Below are positions 1-8,336 of a stretch of 58,615 nucleotides of DNA, piece by piece (positions within the stretch are counted from its first letter, which is position 1; every line of letters begins with the position of its first letter). The notes under the pieces were generated by a model. That model was not told the origin of the DNA. It saw only the letters and a program-made list of their open reading frames with translations, and did no database searches. The stretch covers positions 1 through 58,615 of the forward strand of contig DATGKW010000164.1 in NCBI GenBank assembly GCA_035294465.1, in the 5' to 3' direction. The translations under genes and the position numbers were made by a program. Source of the stretch: Paraktedonobacter sp035294465. GTDB taxonomy: Bacteria > Chloroflexota > Ktedonobacteria > Ktedonobacterales > Ktedonobacteraceae.

Positions 1-3000
1 TCGGCCAGCGTTTCCTGTTGCAAGGTCGCCGCATGATGCTCCAGCATGGAGGCCAGATCCTGGTTGGTATGCAGGACCAGCGCGATGTGGTCCTCGATCT
101 TGAAGCCTGCTTTCTTGCGCATATCCTGCACATAGTGGGTCAGGTCGCGCACCAGGCCCTCCTCGCGCAGTTCTGGCGTGATTGTAGTTTCCAGCGCCAC
201 GACATAGCCGCGCTCTTCGGCAGTGACAAAACCGGGACGCGCTGTCGAGACTACCTCGATCTCCTCGCGGCTTAACTCGACCTGCTGGCTTTCAACGGTG
301 AAGCTGAGTTTGCCGGTATCGTTAAGCTGGCGGACCGCCTCGTTGACGCCGCGAGCATCCAGCGCTTTGAACATGGCCAGGATCTTCTGGACCAGTGGGC
401 CATACTTTGGCCCCAGCACCTTCACCTGCGGCTTGAGCGTATAGGCCAGCATATCGTTGTCCGCGCTCAGCAGATTAAGCTGCTTGATGTTGAGTTCTTC
501 CAGCACCTGGCCCTTGAGGCGTTCCAGGGCCTCCTCTTCGGCCTGGCTGGTTACGCGCACGTGCAGAGCGTTCAAAGGCTGGCGTACTTTGATCTGTGCT
601 TTCTCGCGGGCGGCGCGGCCCAGGCCAACCACGCGTATGACCAGACGTGTCTCGCGGGCCAATTTCTCGTCGATCAGGCCCTCATCCACCAGTGGCCAGT
701 CGCAGAGATGGACGCTCAAGGGCGCGTTAGCATCCACACTGCGCACCAGATTCTGGTACAGTTCCTCAGTGGTGAACGGGATGAACGGCGCTAGCAGCGT
801 GACCAGTGTAGTCAGGCACTCATACAACGTCAAGTAGGCTGCGACCTTGTCGTTGTCCATGCCAGCTTTCCAGAAACGCTCGCGGCTGCGTCGCACATAC
901 CAGTTCGATAGATCCTCTATGAACTCCTGAATAGCCGCGACAGGCCGCGCGCTATCGTATTGCTCCAGTCCCTCGGTAACTTCGCGGATCGTCGCGTGCA
1001 GTTCCGAGATAATCCAGCGGTCTATCTCGCCGCGCTCGGAGACCGCGAGCGTGTGGGCTACTGGATCGAAGCTATCGATATTCGCGTAAGTCACGAAGAA
1101 CGAGTAGATGTTCCAGACTTTGTCCAATGCACGGCGCACCAGCATCCATTTCTCGCTCAGGCGTACCGGCCTGCCCGTGCGAGCCGCCACGTCCATATCC
1201 TCATCTGTAGGGATACGCGGAAATTTCAGGTTCTGCTCCGGCGCGTGGCCGGTGAAGAGCCAGCGCATGGTATCGGAGCCGACGCGCTCGGCGGCATCGT
1301 CGAAGACCACCATGTTGCCCTTAGACTTGTGCATGGGTGAGCCGTCCTCGCCCATCAGCGTCGCGTAGCCGAAGAGCGCCTTGAACGGCGGCGTGTTCTC
1401 CAGCACAGTACTCATAACCAGCATCGAATAGAACCAGTTCTTGAACTGGCCTGGGAATGACTCGCTCACGAAGTCAGCCGGGAACCACTGTTTCCAGTGC
1501 TCGTAGTTGCTGCGATAGCCCATGGTCGAGAAAGGCACGATGCCCGCGTCGAGCCAGGGGTTGCCCACGTCCTTGATACGCGAAACCTCGCTGCCACACT
1601 GTTTACATTTGATCTTCACGCTATCAACCCAGGGGCGATGCGGCGAGTGGCCCTCGAACTCCTCCCAGCCGGACACAGCTCGCTCTTTCAGTTCCTCCTT
1701 GCTGCCGATTACCTCGAAGGCGCCGCACTGCGGGCAGTCGTAGATGGGCAACGCCAGGCCCCAGTAGCGCTTCTTAGAGATCATCCAATCATCCATGTTG
1801 GTGAGCCAGTCCATCTCACGATCGAAGCCAAAAGCGGGTATCCACGTGATCTGCTTGACCACCTCCATGATCTCGTAGCGCAGCTTCTCCATAGAGATGA
1901 ACCACTCGTCCACCAGGCGGAAGATCAGTTCGGTTTTGCAGCGCCAGCAGATGGGATAGCGGTGCTTGTAGGTCTGTGGGCGATAGAGCAGCCCCTTTTG
2001 TGCCAGGTTCTCTGCCACCAGCTTGCCCACCTCGGAGGCTTTCTGTCCAACAAGCCAGTCATAGCCCTCGATGTAGACGCCGAAATCATCCACCGGCGCG
2101 AGCACGGCCAGGCCAAACTCTTTGGAGAGGCCGAAGTCCTCGCGACCGCAGCCGGGGGCGATATGTACGATGCCAGTACCCTCGGTCGCGCTGACCTCTT
2201 TCCAGGGTATGACTCTATGCTCGACTCCCTGCACAGCGGGCAACTCGTCGAACGGACCGCGATACTTCCAGCCAGCCAGATCATGCCCTTTGAGCGTCTC
2301 AACCACGTGGTAATCGCCCTTGTCGCGACCCTTGAGCGCCTTGAGCACCGAAAGCAGGTCTTCAGCCAGATAGTAGAACTCGCCGTCCTGCTCCACTTTC
2401 ACATAGGAAAGCTCCGGGTGGACCGCGGCGGCTACGTTCGCGGCCAGCGTCCAGGGCGTGGTGGTCCAGACCAGCAGGTACTCGCCGGGCCGGTCAACCA
2501 GCGGCAGGCGCACGTACAGGCTGAGGTGCTCGATCTCCTGGTAATCCTCGGTTAGCGTTTCCATATTGGAGATGCCGGTGGCGCAGCGCGGGCACCAGGT
2601 CATCACGTCGTGACCCTTGTAGAGCAAGCCCTTCTCCTGGCACTTCTTGAGGAATGACCAGATGGTATAGTTATTCTCATCTGAGAGCGTATAGTAGTCG
2701 TTGCCCCAATCCATCCAGTAGCCCAGGCGGACCGACTGTTCAGTGATGCGTTTGGCAAAGGTAAAGACTCGTTCTTTACATAATTCTATAAACTTCGCGA
2801 TACCGAAATGTTCGATCTCGCGCTTATTGCGAAAGCCCAGTTCTTTCTCGACCTCGACCTCGACCCACAGGCCCTGGCAGTCGAAGCCGTTCTGGTAGCG
2901 CTGCCTGTAGCCCTGCATGGTTTTGAAGCGCTGATAGAGATCTTTATAGGTGCGCCCCCAGGCGTGATGAACCCCCATGGGATTGTTCGCGGTAATCGGA

Positions 3001-3164
3001 CCATCGAGAAACGAATACTGTTTATCGCTCTGCGCGTTACGCTGTAAGTACATTTGCTGCACGCCATTGCGATCCCACCACTGCTGGATGGCATGCTCCA
3101 GCTGAGGGTAATCGACACGATCCGCCGCAACTACGGGCCGGAAGACACTTGATTTTACGGACAC
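1..3164 (-). CDS. ileS: Isoleucyl-tRNA synthetase, 3' end outside the window
   Basis: Cytoplasmic class I aminoacyl-tRNA synthetase that charges tRNA-Ile. About 1,054 codons are visible and the C-terminus lies beyond base 1. The HIGH-type signature reads MGVHHAWGR (residues about 63-71) and the KMSKS-type loop reads MHKSKGN. CxxC pairs (CPRC, CWRC, CPQC, CKQC) look like the inserted zinc sites. The start is GTG at 3164-3162, because GGAGGAGG lies about 6 nt upstream and the frame gives a normal N-terminus; an ATG-only call would cut off real sequence. It lies about 105 bp downstream of alaX on the same strand, and both follow an isoleucine-type T-box, so charging of tRNA-Ile probably controls this gene. 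Confidence 0.96.
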   Translation of the reverse strand, partial: MSVKSSVFRPVVAADRVDYPQLEHAIQQWWDRNGVQQMYLQRNAQSDKQYSFLDGPITANNPMGVHHAWGRTYKDLYQRFKTMQGYRQRYQNGFDCQGLWVEVEVEKELGFRNKREIEHFGIAKFIELCKERVFTFAKRITEQSVRLGYWMDWGNDYYTLSDENNYTIWSFLKKCQEKGLLYKGHDVMTWCPRCATGISNMETLTEDYQEIEHLSLYVRLPLVDRPGEYLLVWTTTPWTLAANVAAAVHPELSYVKVEQDGEFYYLAEDLLSVLKALKGRDKGDYHVVETLKGHDLAGWKYRGPFDELPAVQGVEHRVIPWKEVSATEGTGIVHIAPGCGREDFGLSKEFGLAVLAPVDDFGVYIEGYDWLVGQKASEVGKLVAENLAQKGLLYRPQTYKHRYPICWRCKTELIFRLVDEWFISMEKLRYEIMEVVKQITWIPAFGFDREMDWLTNMDDWMISKKRYWGLALPIYDCPQCGAFEVIGSKEELKERAVSGWEEFEGHSPHRPWVDSVKIKCKQCGSEVSRIKDVGNPWLDAGIVPFSTMGYRSNYEHWKQWFPADFVSESFPGQFKNWFYSMLVMSTVLENTPPFKALFGYATLMGEDGSPMHKSKGNMVVFDDAAERVGSDTMRWLFTGHAPEQNLKFPRIPTDEDMDVAARTGRPVRLSEKWMLVRRALDKVWNIYSFFVTYANIDSFDPVAHTLAVSERGEIDRWIISELHATIREVTEGLEQYDSARPVAAIQEFIEDLSNWYVRRSRERFWKAGMDNDKVAAYLTLYECLTTLVTLLAPFIPFTTEELYQNLVRSVDANAPLSVHLCDWPLVDEGLIDEKLARETRLVIRVVGLGRAAREKAQIKVRQPLNALHVRVTSQAEEEALERLKGQVLEELNIKQLNLLSADNDMLAYTLKPQVKVLGPKYGPLVQKILAMFKALDARGVNEAVRQLNDTGKLSFTVESQQVELSREEIEVVSTARPGFVTAEERGYVVALETTITPELREEGLVRDLTHYVQDMRKKAGFKIEDHIALVLHTNQDLASMLEHHAATLQQETLA

Positions 3165-3270
3165 AGCAACCTCCTCCTGGGTAGGGATGAACAGGATAAG
3201 TAAGGAATAGTATCGAATTTTTCCTTTCCGACCTGACTATTCGCCAGAGCGGGAGAAGGATTGTACGAGA

Positions 3271-3990
3271 TTAATCTACGAGTTTAATTTCCAGGCGTTT
3301 ATTAATCCTGCCTTTATTTTCCGACTTCGTAATCCGAATGCCACCGACCTCTCTGGTGTGGCTCACATGCGTCCCGCCATCCGCCTGAAGGTCCAGGCCG
3401 ACGATTTCGACGATGCGTATCTCCTCCATCTCTGGCGGCAGCAGGTTAACCTTAGTACGAACGAGATCGGGGATCTCGAAAGCCTTCTCGCGCGGCAGGG
3501 TATACACGCGGATCGGGTAGTCGGCCTGCACCGCCTCATTGATCTTCTGCTCGATATAGGCCAGGCGCTCTTTATTCAGATCCTCCATCGCGAAATCCAT
3601 GCGAGCGCGATCAGGGTACATCTGGCCACCCGTGACCTGCACACCAAACTCCTTCCAGATCGTACCGCAGAGAATGTGTAGCGCCGTGTGTGTGCGCATC
3701 ATGCGGTAGCGAAAATCCCAATCGATGGTGCATACGACCTCTGTGCCGATGGAGGGAGGCAAGCAGTCCAGAGTGTGCCAGACCACGTCGGCGCGTTTAT
3801 TGAGCGCGATCACGTTGCCGATCTCGCGCTTGTTTTCCCAACTGATCGTGCCATGGTCGGGCAACTGGCCGCCGCCGCCTGGATAGAAAACGGTCGCGTC
3901 CAGCGCAATCTCATCCCCTTCGACGGCGACAACGGTGGCAGTACACTCAAACATAAAACTATTCTCGTGATAAAGCAGCTTGGTTTTCAT
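3271..3990 (-). CDS. alaX: Alanyl-tRNA editing protein, AlaX family
   Basis: Free-standing editing domain (239 aa) related to the AlaRS/ThrRS second additional domain; the family deacylates mischarged tRNA-Ala. The N-terminal DATVFYPGGGGQLPDHG (residues 31-47) is the family signature. The metal site is HTALH (101-105) with GGTHV (205-209); an Asp precedes GGTH where many relatives have a Cys ligand. The ATG at 3990 is chosen because AAAGGAG lies 6 nt upstream; the frame stays open further upstream only because it reads through the T-box leader. The gene sits between the T-box and ileS, which suggests joint induction on isoleucine starvation, an unusual pairing for an alanine-editing protein. 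Confidence 0.92.
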   Translation of the reverse strand: MKTKLLYHENSFMFECTATVVAVEGDEIALDATVFYPGGGGQLPDHGTISWENKREIGNVIALNKRADVVWHTLDCLPPSIGTEVVCTIDWDFRYRMMRTHTALHILCGTIWKEFGVQVTGGQMYPDRARMDFAMEDLNKERLAYIEQKINEAVQADYPIRVYTLPREKAFEIPDLVRTKVNLLPPEMEEIRIVEIVGLDLQADGGTHVSHTREVGGIRITKSENKGRINKRLEIKLVD

Positions 3991-4038
3991 AGAGTGCTCC
4001 TTTGCATTCTGCACGCGGATTTTTTTCATAGGCCCTTC

Positions 4039-4074
4039 AAAAAAAAATCCCTCGTCCGCCGAAGGGACGAGAGG
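4039..4074 (-). terminator. T-box intrinsic terminator
   Basis: The minus strand reads a CTCGTCC / GGACGAG stem around a short loop followed by nine T residues (nine A at 4039-4047 on the plus strand). It is the attenuator half of the T-box switch and lies about 50 bp before the alaX start. Confidence 0.9.
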
Positions 4075-4427
4075 AACTCCCGTGGTACCACCCCACTTAG
4101 CCAGCCGGCCGCTTTGCTCTGTGCTGCCTGCTGACTCACTCGTCTTGCACGTTCCGCGACCAGACCACACGTTCATCACCAGGCGACACACACAAGCTGC
4201 TCCATATCGCGCTGGTGTGGCGTCGCTCCATGCCACGCGTGTTTTTGCGCGGATTTATACAAGCCTCTGTGGTAACGGGGAGGTTCCGGCTGGCTCTACT
4301 GCTGCTTCTGCCAGCGGCTCAGGAGTGATATTCAGCCCACGACCCGGGTTCGGTTGCACCGGCCCCGAACTCTCTCTACCAGGGAGCGCGACCCTACTTG
4401 CTCCATCGTTGCCTGCGCATTTGCTTT
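4039..4427 (-). promoter_or_regulatory. T-box riboswitch (isoleucine specifier) before alaX-ileS
   Basis: On the minus strand the leader carries the Stem I landmarks GGAGCAAGTAGGG and AGAGAGTTCGGGG, an apical GGTGCAACCG element, then a specifier-loop region GCTGAATATCACTCCTGAG, where ATC is the likely specifier codon. About 250 nt later comes the antiterminator box GGGTGGTACCACGG (about 4080-4097), directly followed by a terminator. In the box the base after TGG is T, which pairs with the A73 discriminator expected for tRNA-Ile. This architecture gives read-through into alaX and ileS when tRNA-Ile is uncharged. Ends are approximate: the 5' end is inferred from the promoter, the 3' end is the terminator. 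Confidence 0.93.
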
Positions 4428-4433
4428 TGGTAC

Positions 4434-4462
4434 ATATTACCAGAGAATCGCGGGAATAGCAA
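4434..4462 (-). promoter_or_regulatory. Promoter of the T-box alaX-ileS transcript
   Basis: Minus strand: -35 TTGCTA (4462-4457), exactly 17 bp, -10 TAATAT (4439-4434), preceded by TGG. The predicted start lies about 7 nt on, just before the first T-box helix, so the transcript would contain the whole leader. Confidence 0.75.
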
Positions 4463-4596
4463 TAGTTGAGATGCCATGATTTTCACCAGGAGGGGCGTTC
4501 ACCGATTCAGCGGAAGTCATGAGACTTGACGAACAAGCAGTGATATCGTTTCTCAATAGAGAGAGTCGGTAATCAGTCCGTTATAAGGAGAGAACA

Positions 4597-5169
4597 ATGG
4601 GAGCCGGACAAATCTTTCTTTTCATCGCCTGGTGGGGTCTTCCTGCCTTTTTGGGGCTGTTCTGGCTGTCCAAAGGGTGCAGAGAAATTGGCATCACACG
4701 GAAATTGAAGAAGCATGGCAGACTTAGCCAGGGGAAGATTGTATCTGTCACTATTCGATCAAGGCCGCGAATAGGAGCCTGGGGTGTGGTGAGCTTTACC
4801 TATCTGCCGCGCGGCGACACTTATACCCAGACGGCTGAGCAGACAGTTCACGAGTATTATGCTGCACGCTTTTTAGGTGGAAAAAAAGAGGTAGATGTGC
4901 TCTTCTTGCCTAAAAATCCGGAAATAGCTCGACTGGACTCGCCTCGCTCAGATTATAAAAGCTTAAGATTCGACCTGACGAGAGGACTTATCCTCTGCAC
5001 CTTTTATCTACCTATAGCTACCGCTGTGAGCATGGCGCTCTGGTTTTCTACACAAAATATTACCAGTAATGCTGCGTATATACTTACTCTAGGAGTTGCT
5101 GCCTTATCACTCTCTTCCTTCTTCATTTACTGGCAGGTAAAGAAGCATGTTTTGCAGGAGGTTGAATAA
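4597..5169 (+). CDS. DUF3592-like membrane protein
   Basis: A 190-aa protein with an N-terminal hydrophobic segment (about residues 5-24), a soluble middle and two more membrane segments near the C-terminus (about 125-150 and 155-175). The middle part (VVSFTYLPRGD, VDVLFLPKNPEIARLD) resembles the beta-rich DUF3592 fold, in which a V-x-F-x-P-x-NP segment recurs; the family is uncharacterised. The start has a good SD (AAGGAG about 7 nt upstream). It is transcribed away from the T-box operon and stands alone. The family call is from pattern only; the membrane topology is firmer. Confidence 0.72.
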   Translation: MGAGQIFLFIAWWGLPAFLGLFWLSKGCREIGITRKLKKHGRLSQGKIVSVTIRSRPRIGAWGVVSFTYLPRGDTYTQTAEQTVHEYYAARFLGGKKEVDVLFLPKNPEIARLDSPRSDYKSLRFDLTRGLILCTFYLPIATAVSMALWFSTQNITSNAAYILTLGVAALSLSSFFIYWQVKKHVLQEVE

Positions 5170-5245
5170 GCTATAGCCATGCTACCTCACAAGAGCTTGC
5201 ATGACTCGCAGCTTGCCAGCGCCTTGTAAGCGAAAGATGGCGCTT

Positions 5246-5887
5246 TCATCTGGCTTCCTTTTCCCCTCGTCTTAACACCATCGCTTGAAAATGCCACTCA
5301 GCATATTCGAGTGGTATCACCTTGAAAGAAACAAGTTCAAAGAATGGCGCGACGGCCTGTTGCATAAATTCGTCGGTATGATGGGCGAAGAAGCGCCGGG
5401 GCTTGTGCCAGTCATTTTCATGTATGCCCTCCTGCTCGTTGCCTCCGTAGACGCCCAGGAAGAAAAGCCCGCCAGGGCGCAGGAGGCTCCTGAGTTTCTC
5501 CAGAACCGCCGGAAGCGTCTGCGTAGGTACATGCAGCAGACAGTTCATAGCGTAGATGGCATCGAAAGAGGCAGGCGGAAAGTTCAGGCTGAGGAAGTCC
5601 ATGACGTGTGCTTCCAGGCCCTTGGCGCGGCAGAGCTCGACCATGGCCGGAGAGAGATCGGTGCAAGTCACGTGCAGGCCGTTCTTCTGGAAGAACAGGC
5701 TATCGGCACCTGTGCCGGCCCCGATTTCTAGCAGATCCTGCTTTCCCTCTTGCTTCAGCAGATCCAGGAATGCTTGCCGCTCAGCGATCTTCCAATCCTC
5801 TTTCCTGGTCTGGTCGCGTTGCTGGGCGCTTTTGTGGCTATATGCCGCGCGCAAAGAGGCAATAATTTGTTGATAGTCTGTGCTCAT
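5246..5887 (-). CDS. Class I SAM-dependent methyltransferase
   Basis: 213-aa soluble Rossmann-fold methyltransferase. Motif I is LLEIGAGTGADS (about residues 52-63), followed by an acidic strand end (TCTDLSPAMVELC), motif IV (FDAIYAMNCLLHV) and the post-motif LLRPGGLFFLGVYGG, all in canonical order for the Methyltransf_11/25 group. The substrate cannot be read from the sequence. The ATG has AGGAG 5 nt upstream. The FAD oxidoreductase gene ends 21 bp upstream on the same strand, so the two are probably one transcript. Confidence 0.9.
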   Translation of the reverse strand: MSTDYQQIIASLRAAYSHKSAQQRDQTRKEDWKIAERQAFLDLLKQEGKQDLLEIGAGTGADSLFFQKNGLHVTCTDLSPAMVELCRAKGLEAHVMDFLSLNFPPASFDAIYAMNCLLHVPTQTLPAVLEKLRSLLRPGGLFFLGVYGGNEQEGIHENDWHKPRRFFAHHTDEFMQQAVAPFFELVSFKVIPLEYAEWHFQAMVLRRGEKEAR

Positions 5888-5908
5888 ATATTGCTCCTGA
5901 TGCCCTTG

Positions 5909-7054
5909 CTAGGCCCTGCCTTCGCTTGTTTGGAAGCGTTCAGCCGAGAACGGCGCAATATCGAGTTCGGGCTCTTGCCCCATAGCCATGCTGGCTACGA
6001 GCAAGCCGGAGTAGGGGCCAAGCTGGAGGCCGTTCGCGCCGTGTCCGGTGACGATGAAGGCGTTCTCGATGTTGGGGATGCGGCCAAGAATGGGCAGCCT
6101 GTCGGGCGTGGCGGGACGCAGACCGATGCGAACTTCGTGGAGGGTGGTGTCGGCCAGGCCGGGCGCGATGCGCAACGCCTCGTGCAGCGCTTCGTGTACG
6201 CCGCCGGTAGTTTCGCGCACATCGAAGCCGGCGTGGTCCTCGCGGGTGGCGCCCGCGACGATCCTGCCTCCTGGGAAGGTTAGCAGATAATGCGAATGGA
6301 AGCCGACGACGATTGGCCACGCCGAGGTTTCCTCGGGACCTTGCAGGTGCAGAATTTGCCCGCGTTGCGGATACACCGGCAGCGCTAAGCCGAGCGTTTC
6401 GGCGAACTGGCCGGACCATGCCCCGGCAGCGATGATAACGCTATCTGTCGTGAAGGTCTGGCCATCGGCATACACCTGAGGAATGCGGTTACCCTCGCGA
6501 ACCAGGGTGGCTTCGCGCTCGGTGACGACGATTCTGGCCCCGCGAAACTGGGCCGCGCCGCGCAGGGCATCGCGCATCAGGCGACCATCCAGGCGGGCTG
6601 CATCCGGTACGTAAACGGCTCCATGAACGATACCCAGGGCCGGAAAGAGCGCTCTTGCCTCCAGGCTATTTAGCAGGCAGATCTCGCCCAGGTTTTTGAA
6701 ACCGGCAGCCTGGCGTTCCGCAAACAGGCGGGCCAGAATGGGCAGGCGCGCGTTCTCTTCTTCGCTGGTCGCGATATGCAGCAGACCAACGGTTTCGTAA
6801 CCGGTCTTGCTTTCCCCATCCTCGGCCAGCCGGGCCAGCAACTCTTCGTAGTAAGCGGTTGCGCGCAAAGCCAGCGAGAAAAAGGCCGTGGGAGCATGAA
6901 AGGTGGTTCCTGGCGCAATGATGCCCGCGCCCGCCACTGTGGCCTGTCCAGGCTGAGCCTGGTCGATCAGCGTGACATGAGCGCCGCCGCGGGCCAGGTG
7001 ATAGGCCGCGCTGGCTCCTACGATGCCGCCGCCAATGACAATTGCATCGTCCAT
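5909..7054 (-). CDS. FAD-dependent oxidoreductase, DAO/glycine-oxidase-like
   Basis: 381 aa, normal length for the DAO family of amine and amino-acid oxidases. The N-terminal dinucleotide motif is VIGGGIVGASAAYHLA with an acidic strand end (VTLIDQ). VIIAAGAWSG is the mid-protein FAD contact, and RIGLRPATPDRLPILG with TGHGANGLQLGP is the C-terminal flavin-binding signature of ThiO/DadA/SoxB-like enzymes. It probably oxidises an amine substrate to an imine in the cytoplasm; whether glycine, sarcosine or a D-amino acid cannot be decided. It heads a probable two-gene operon with the methyltransferase downstream. A thiamine role is not supported, as no thi genes are adjacent. Confidence 0.88.
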   Translation of the reverse strand: MDDAIVIGGGIVGASAAYHLARGGAHVTLIDQAQPGQATVAGAGIIAPGTTFHAPTAFFSLALRATAYYEELLARLAEDGESKTGYETVGLLHIATSEEENARLPILARLFAERQAAGFKNLGEICLLNSLEARALFPALGIVHGAVYVPDAARLDGRLMRDALRGAAQFRGARIVVTEREATLVREGNRIPQVYADGQTFTTDSVIIAAGAWSGQFAETLGLALPVYPQRGQILHLQGPEETSAWPIVVGFHSHYLLTFPGGRIVAGATREDHAGFDVRETTGGVHEALHEALRIAPGLADTTLHEVRIGLRPATPDRLPILGRIPNIENAFIVTGHGANGLQLGPYSGLLVASMAMGQEPELDIAPFSAERFQTSEGRA

Positions 7055-7249
7055 AGTGTGTCTCCCTTGTCGTTTACTAAGCAGTAGTGTACGAGATTTT
7101 CTGGCAGGTGAGCAAATATATTCCGATACTTCAGGTGAAGAGGCCCGAATAGTTCTCCCAGTCTGTCGTTATCCAGGAAGGACCAGGAAAAAGAGCGTGT
7201 TGTCTTTGTTATTTCCTGCTGTATCGTGTACAAGGAGAAGGAGAAGTTC

Positions 7250-7954
7250 ATGTCAGGTGTCGATATGATCGGTCGCGGGACGCCGCGTAGCGCGGTGCGC
7301 TATCGCTCGTCGGGCGAAACCAGATCGGATGGGCAGCAGGTTCCGGTTCAGCGAGCCTCTCGCACGCGCGCCCAGCAATCCGGCGTGGTCAGCACAACCG
7401 CTACACGTCCTATTGCCGATGGCAAAGAAGGGCCGGCCACGCGGGTTCGTACTACGGCAGGCAGGCAGGATAAGTCGGACGGGCGGGAGACGGAGGAGCG
7501 TAGCCGCAGGCGCCTTGAGCCGTTGATTCTGGTCAACGTGGGGGCGCTGATGATGCTGGTGCTCTGGCTGCTGGGCACGCAGGTCTTCGCCTGGGGAGCG
7601 TCGGCGCTGAACACGCTGCGCTATGGCTATCCGCGCTCGTATCAGATAGACGCCGTGGTGGGACACCAGGACTCGCCGACCTCGCCCAGCCATTTTATGG
7701 CCATCAACCTGCATGGACGCGTCGAGGTCATCGAGTGGCCCGGCGGTGATGCTTCTCACGCGCGCATCTATCTTGGTCCGCAGTTGGTCGGACCGGGTGC
7801 CGATCAGCAGCCGGTGACGCTGCGCTTTGCCGATGTCAACGGCGATCACCGGCCCGATATGATCGTCGGAGTGCAGAACACCCAGATTATCTGGATCAAC
7901 ACCGGAAGCAGCTTTCGCCCCTTGAACCCCGGCGAGCACTACTCTCTGGGATAG
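7250..7954 (+). CDS. Membrane-anchored FG-GAP/VCBS-like protein
   Basis: 234 aa. The N-terminal 85 residues are basic and disordered (rich in R, T, Q, G). One membrane helix follows (about residues 87-110, LVNVGALMMLVLWLLG), then a C-terminal extracytoplasmic domain. That domain contains RFADVNGDHRPDMIVGV, a DxNxDxxxD calcium-binding loop typical of FG-GAP/VCBS blades, but there is room for only one or two blades. The ATG at 7250 is preferred over an in-frame ATG at 7226 because a run of GGAG repeats lies 5-15 nt before it. Function unknown; a cell-surface adhesion or scaffold role is only a guess. Confidence 0.7.
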   Translation: MSGVDMIGRGTPRSAVRYRSSGETRSDGQQVPVQRASRTRAQQSGVVSTTATRPIADGKEGPATRVRTTAGRQDKSDGRETEERSRRRLEPLILVNVGALMMLVLWLLGTQVFAWGASALNTLRYGYPRSYQIDAVVGHQDSPTSPSHFMAINLHGRVEVIEWPGGDASHARIYLGPQLVGPGADQQPVTLRFADVNGDHRPDMIVGVQNTQIIWINTGSSFRPLNPGEHYSLG

Positions 7955-8028
7955 TCAGCTCTTCTCTTCAGATTTCCGCCAACCAGCGGGGACATTTGCC
8001 CTCCTTTTTGGTAGAACCTCTCCAAACC

Positions 8029-8076
8029 TTGACAGAAACTTGTTTCTTGCTTTATAGTTTAAATGAAACCGGTTTC
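8029..8076 (+). promoter_or_regulatory. Promoter with two LacI-type operators before the GH92 gene
   Basis: -35 TTGACA at 8029-8034, 17 bp, -10 TTATAG at 8052-8057. The spacer itself is an inverted repeat, GAAACTTGTTTC (8035-8046). A perfect 12-bp palindrome, GAAACCGGTTTC (8065-8076), with the CG centre typical of LacI/GalR operators, starts 7 bp after the -10. The two sites are 30 bp apart, about three helical turns, which suits cooperative repression. A 5' UTR of about 265 nt follows; within 7955-8336 I see no convincing gene. Confidence 0.8.
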
Positions 8077-8336
8077 GCAGAACTGTTGCTCGTCTTTACA
8101 TCGCGCGTTGCCAGCAAACAGGAACATCGTGTGCCAGAGGGGCTGGCTATTCTAGAAGGCGATACTATTGCTTATGGTTCAGGAAACAACGAAAAGGAGG
8201 TGTGCCAGGCTGCACGCGTGTTTTATTCCCACAACGAAGGAGTGATTTCAACATGTGTTTCTGGCAGCGATGCCAGGAATCCCTTTACTGTGATAGAAGG
8301 ACTTTTATAGCGGAGATTACAATGCAGGAGGCAGTA

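Noticed and set aside
1497..2555. A 352-codon open frame on the plus strand
   Set aside because: It lies entirely antisense to ileS, whose motifs and frame are unambiguous; GC-rich DNA commonly leaves such antisense frames open.
7996..8310. A 104-codon plus-strand open frame before the GH92 gene
   Set aside because: It covers the promoter and both operators, has no SD and no protein-like pattern.
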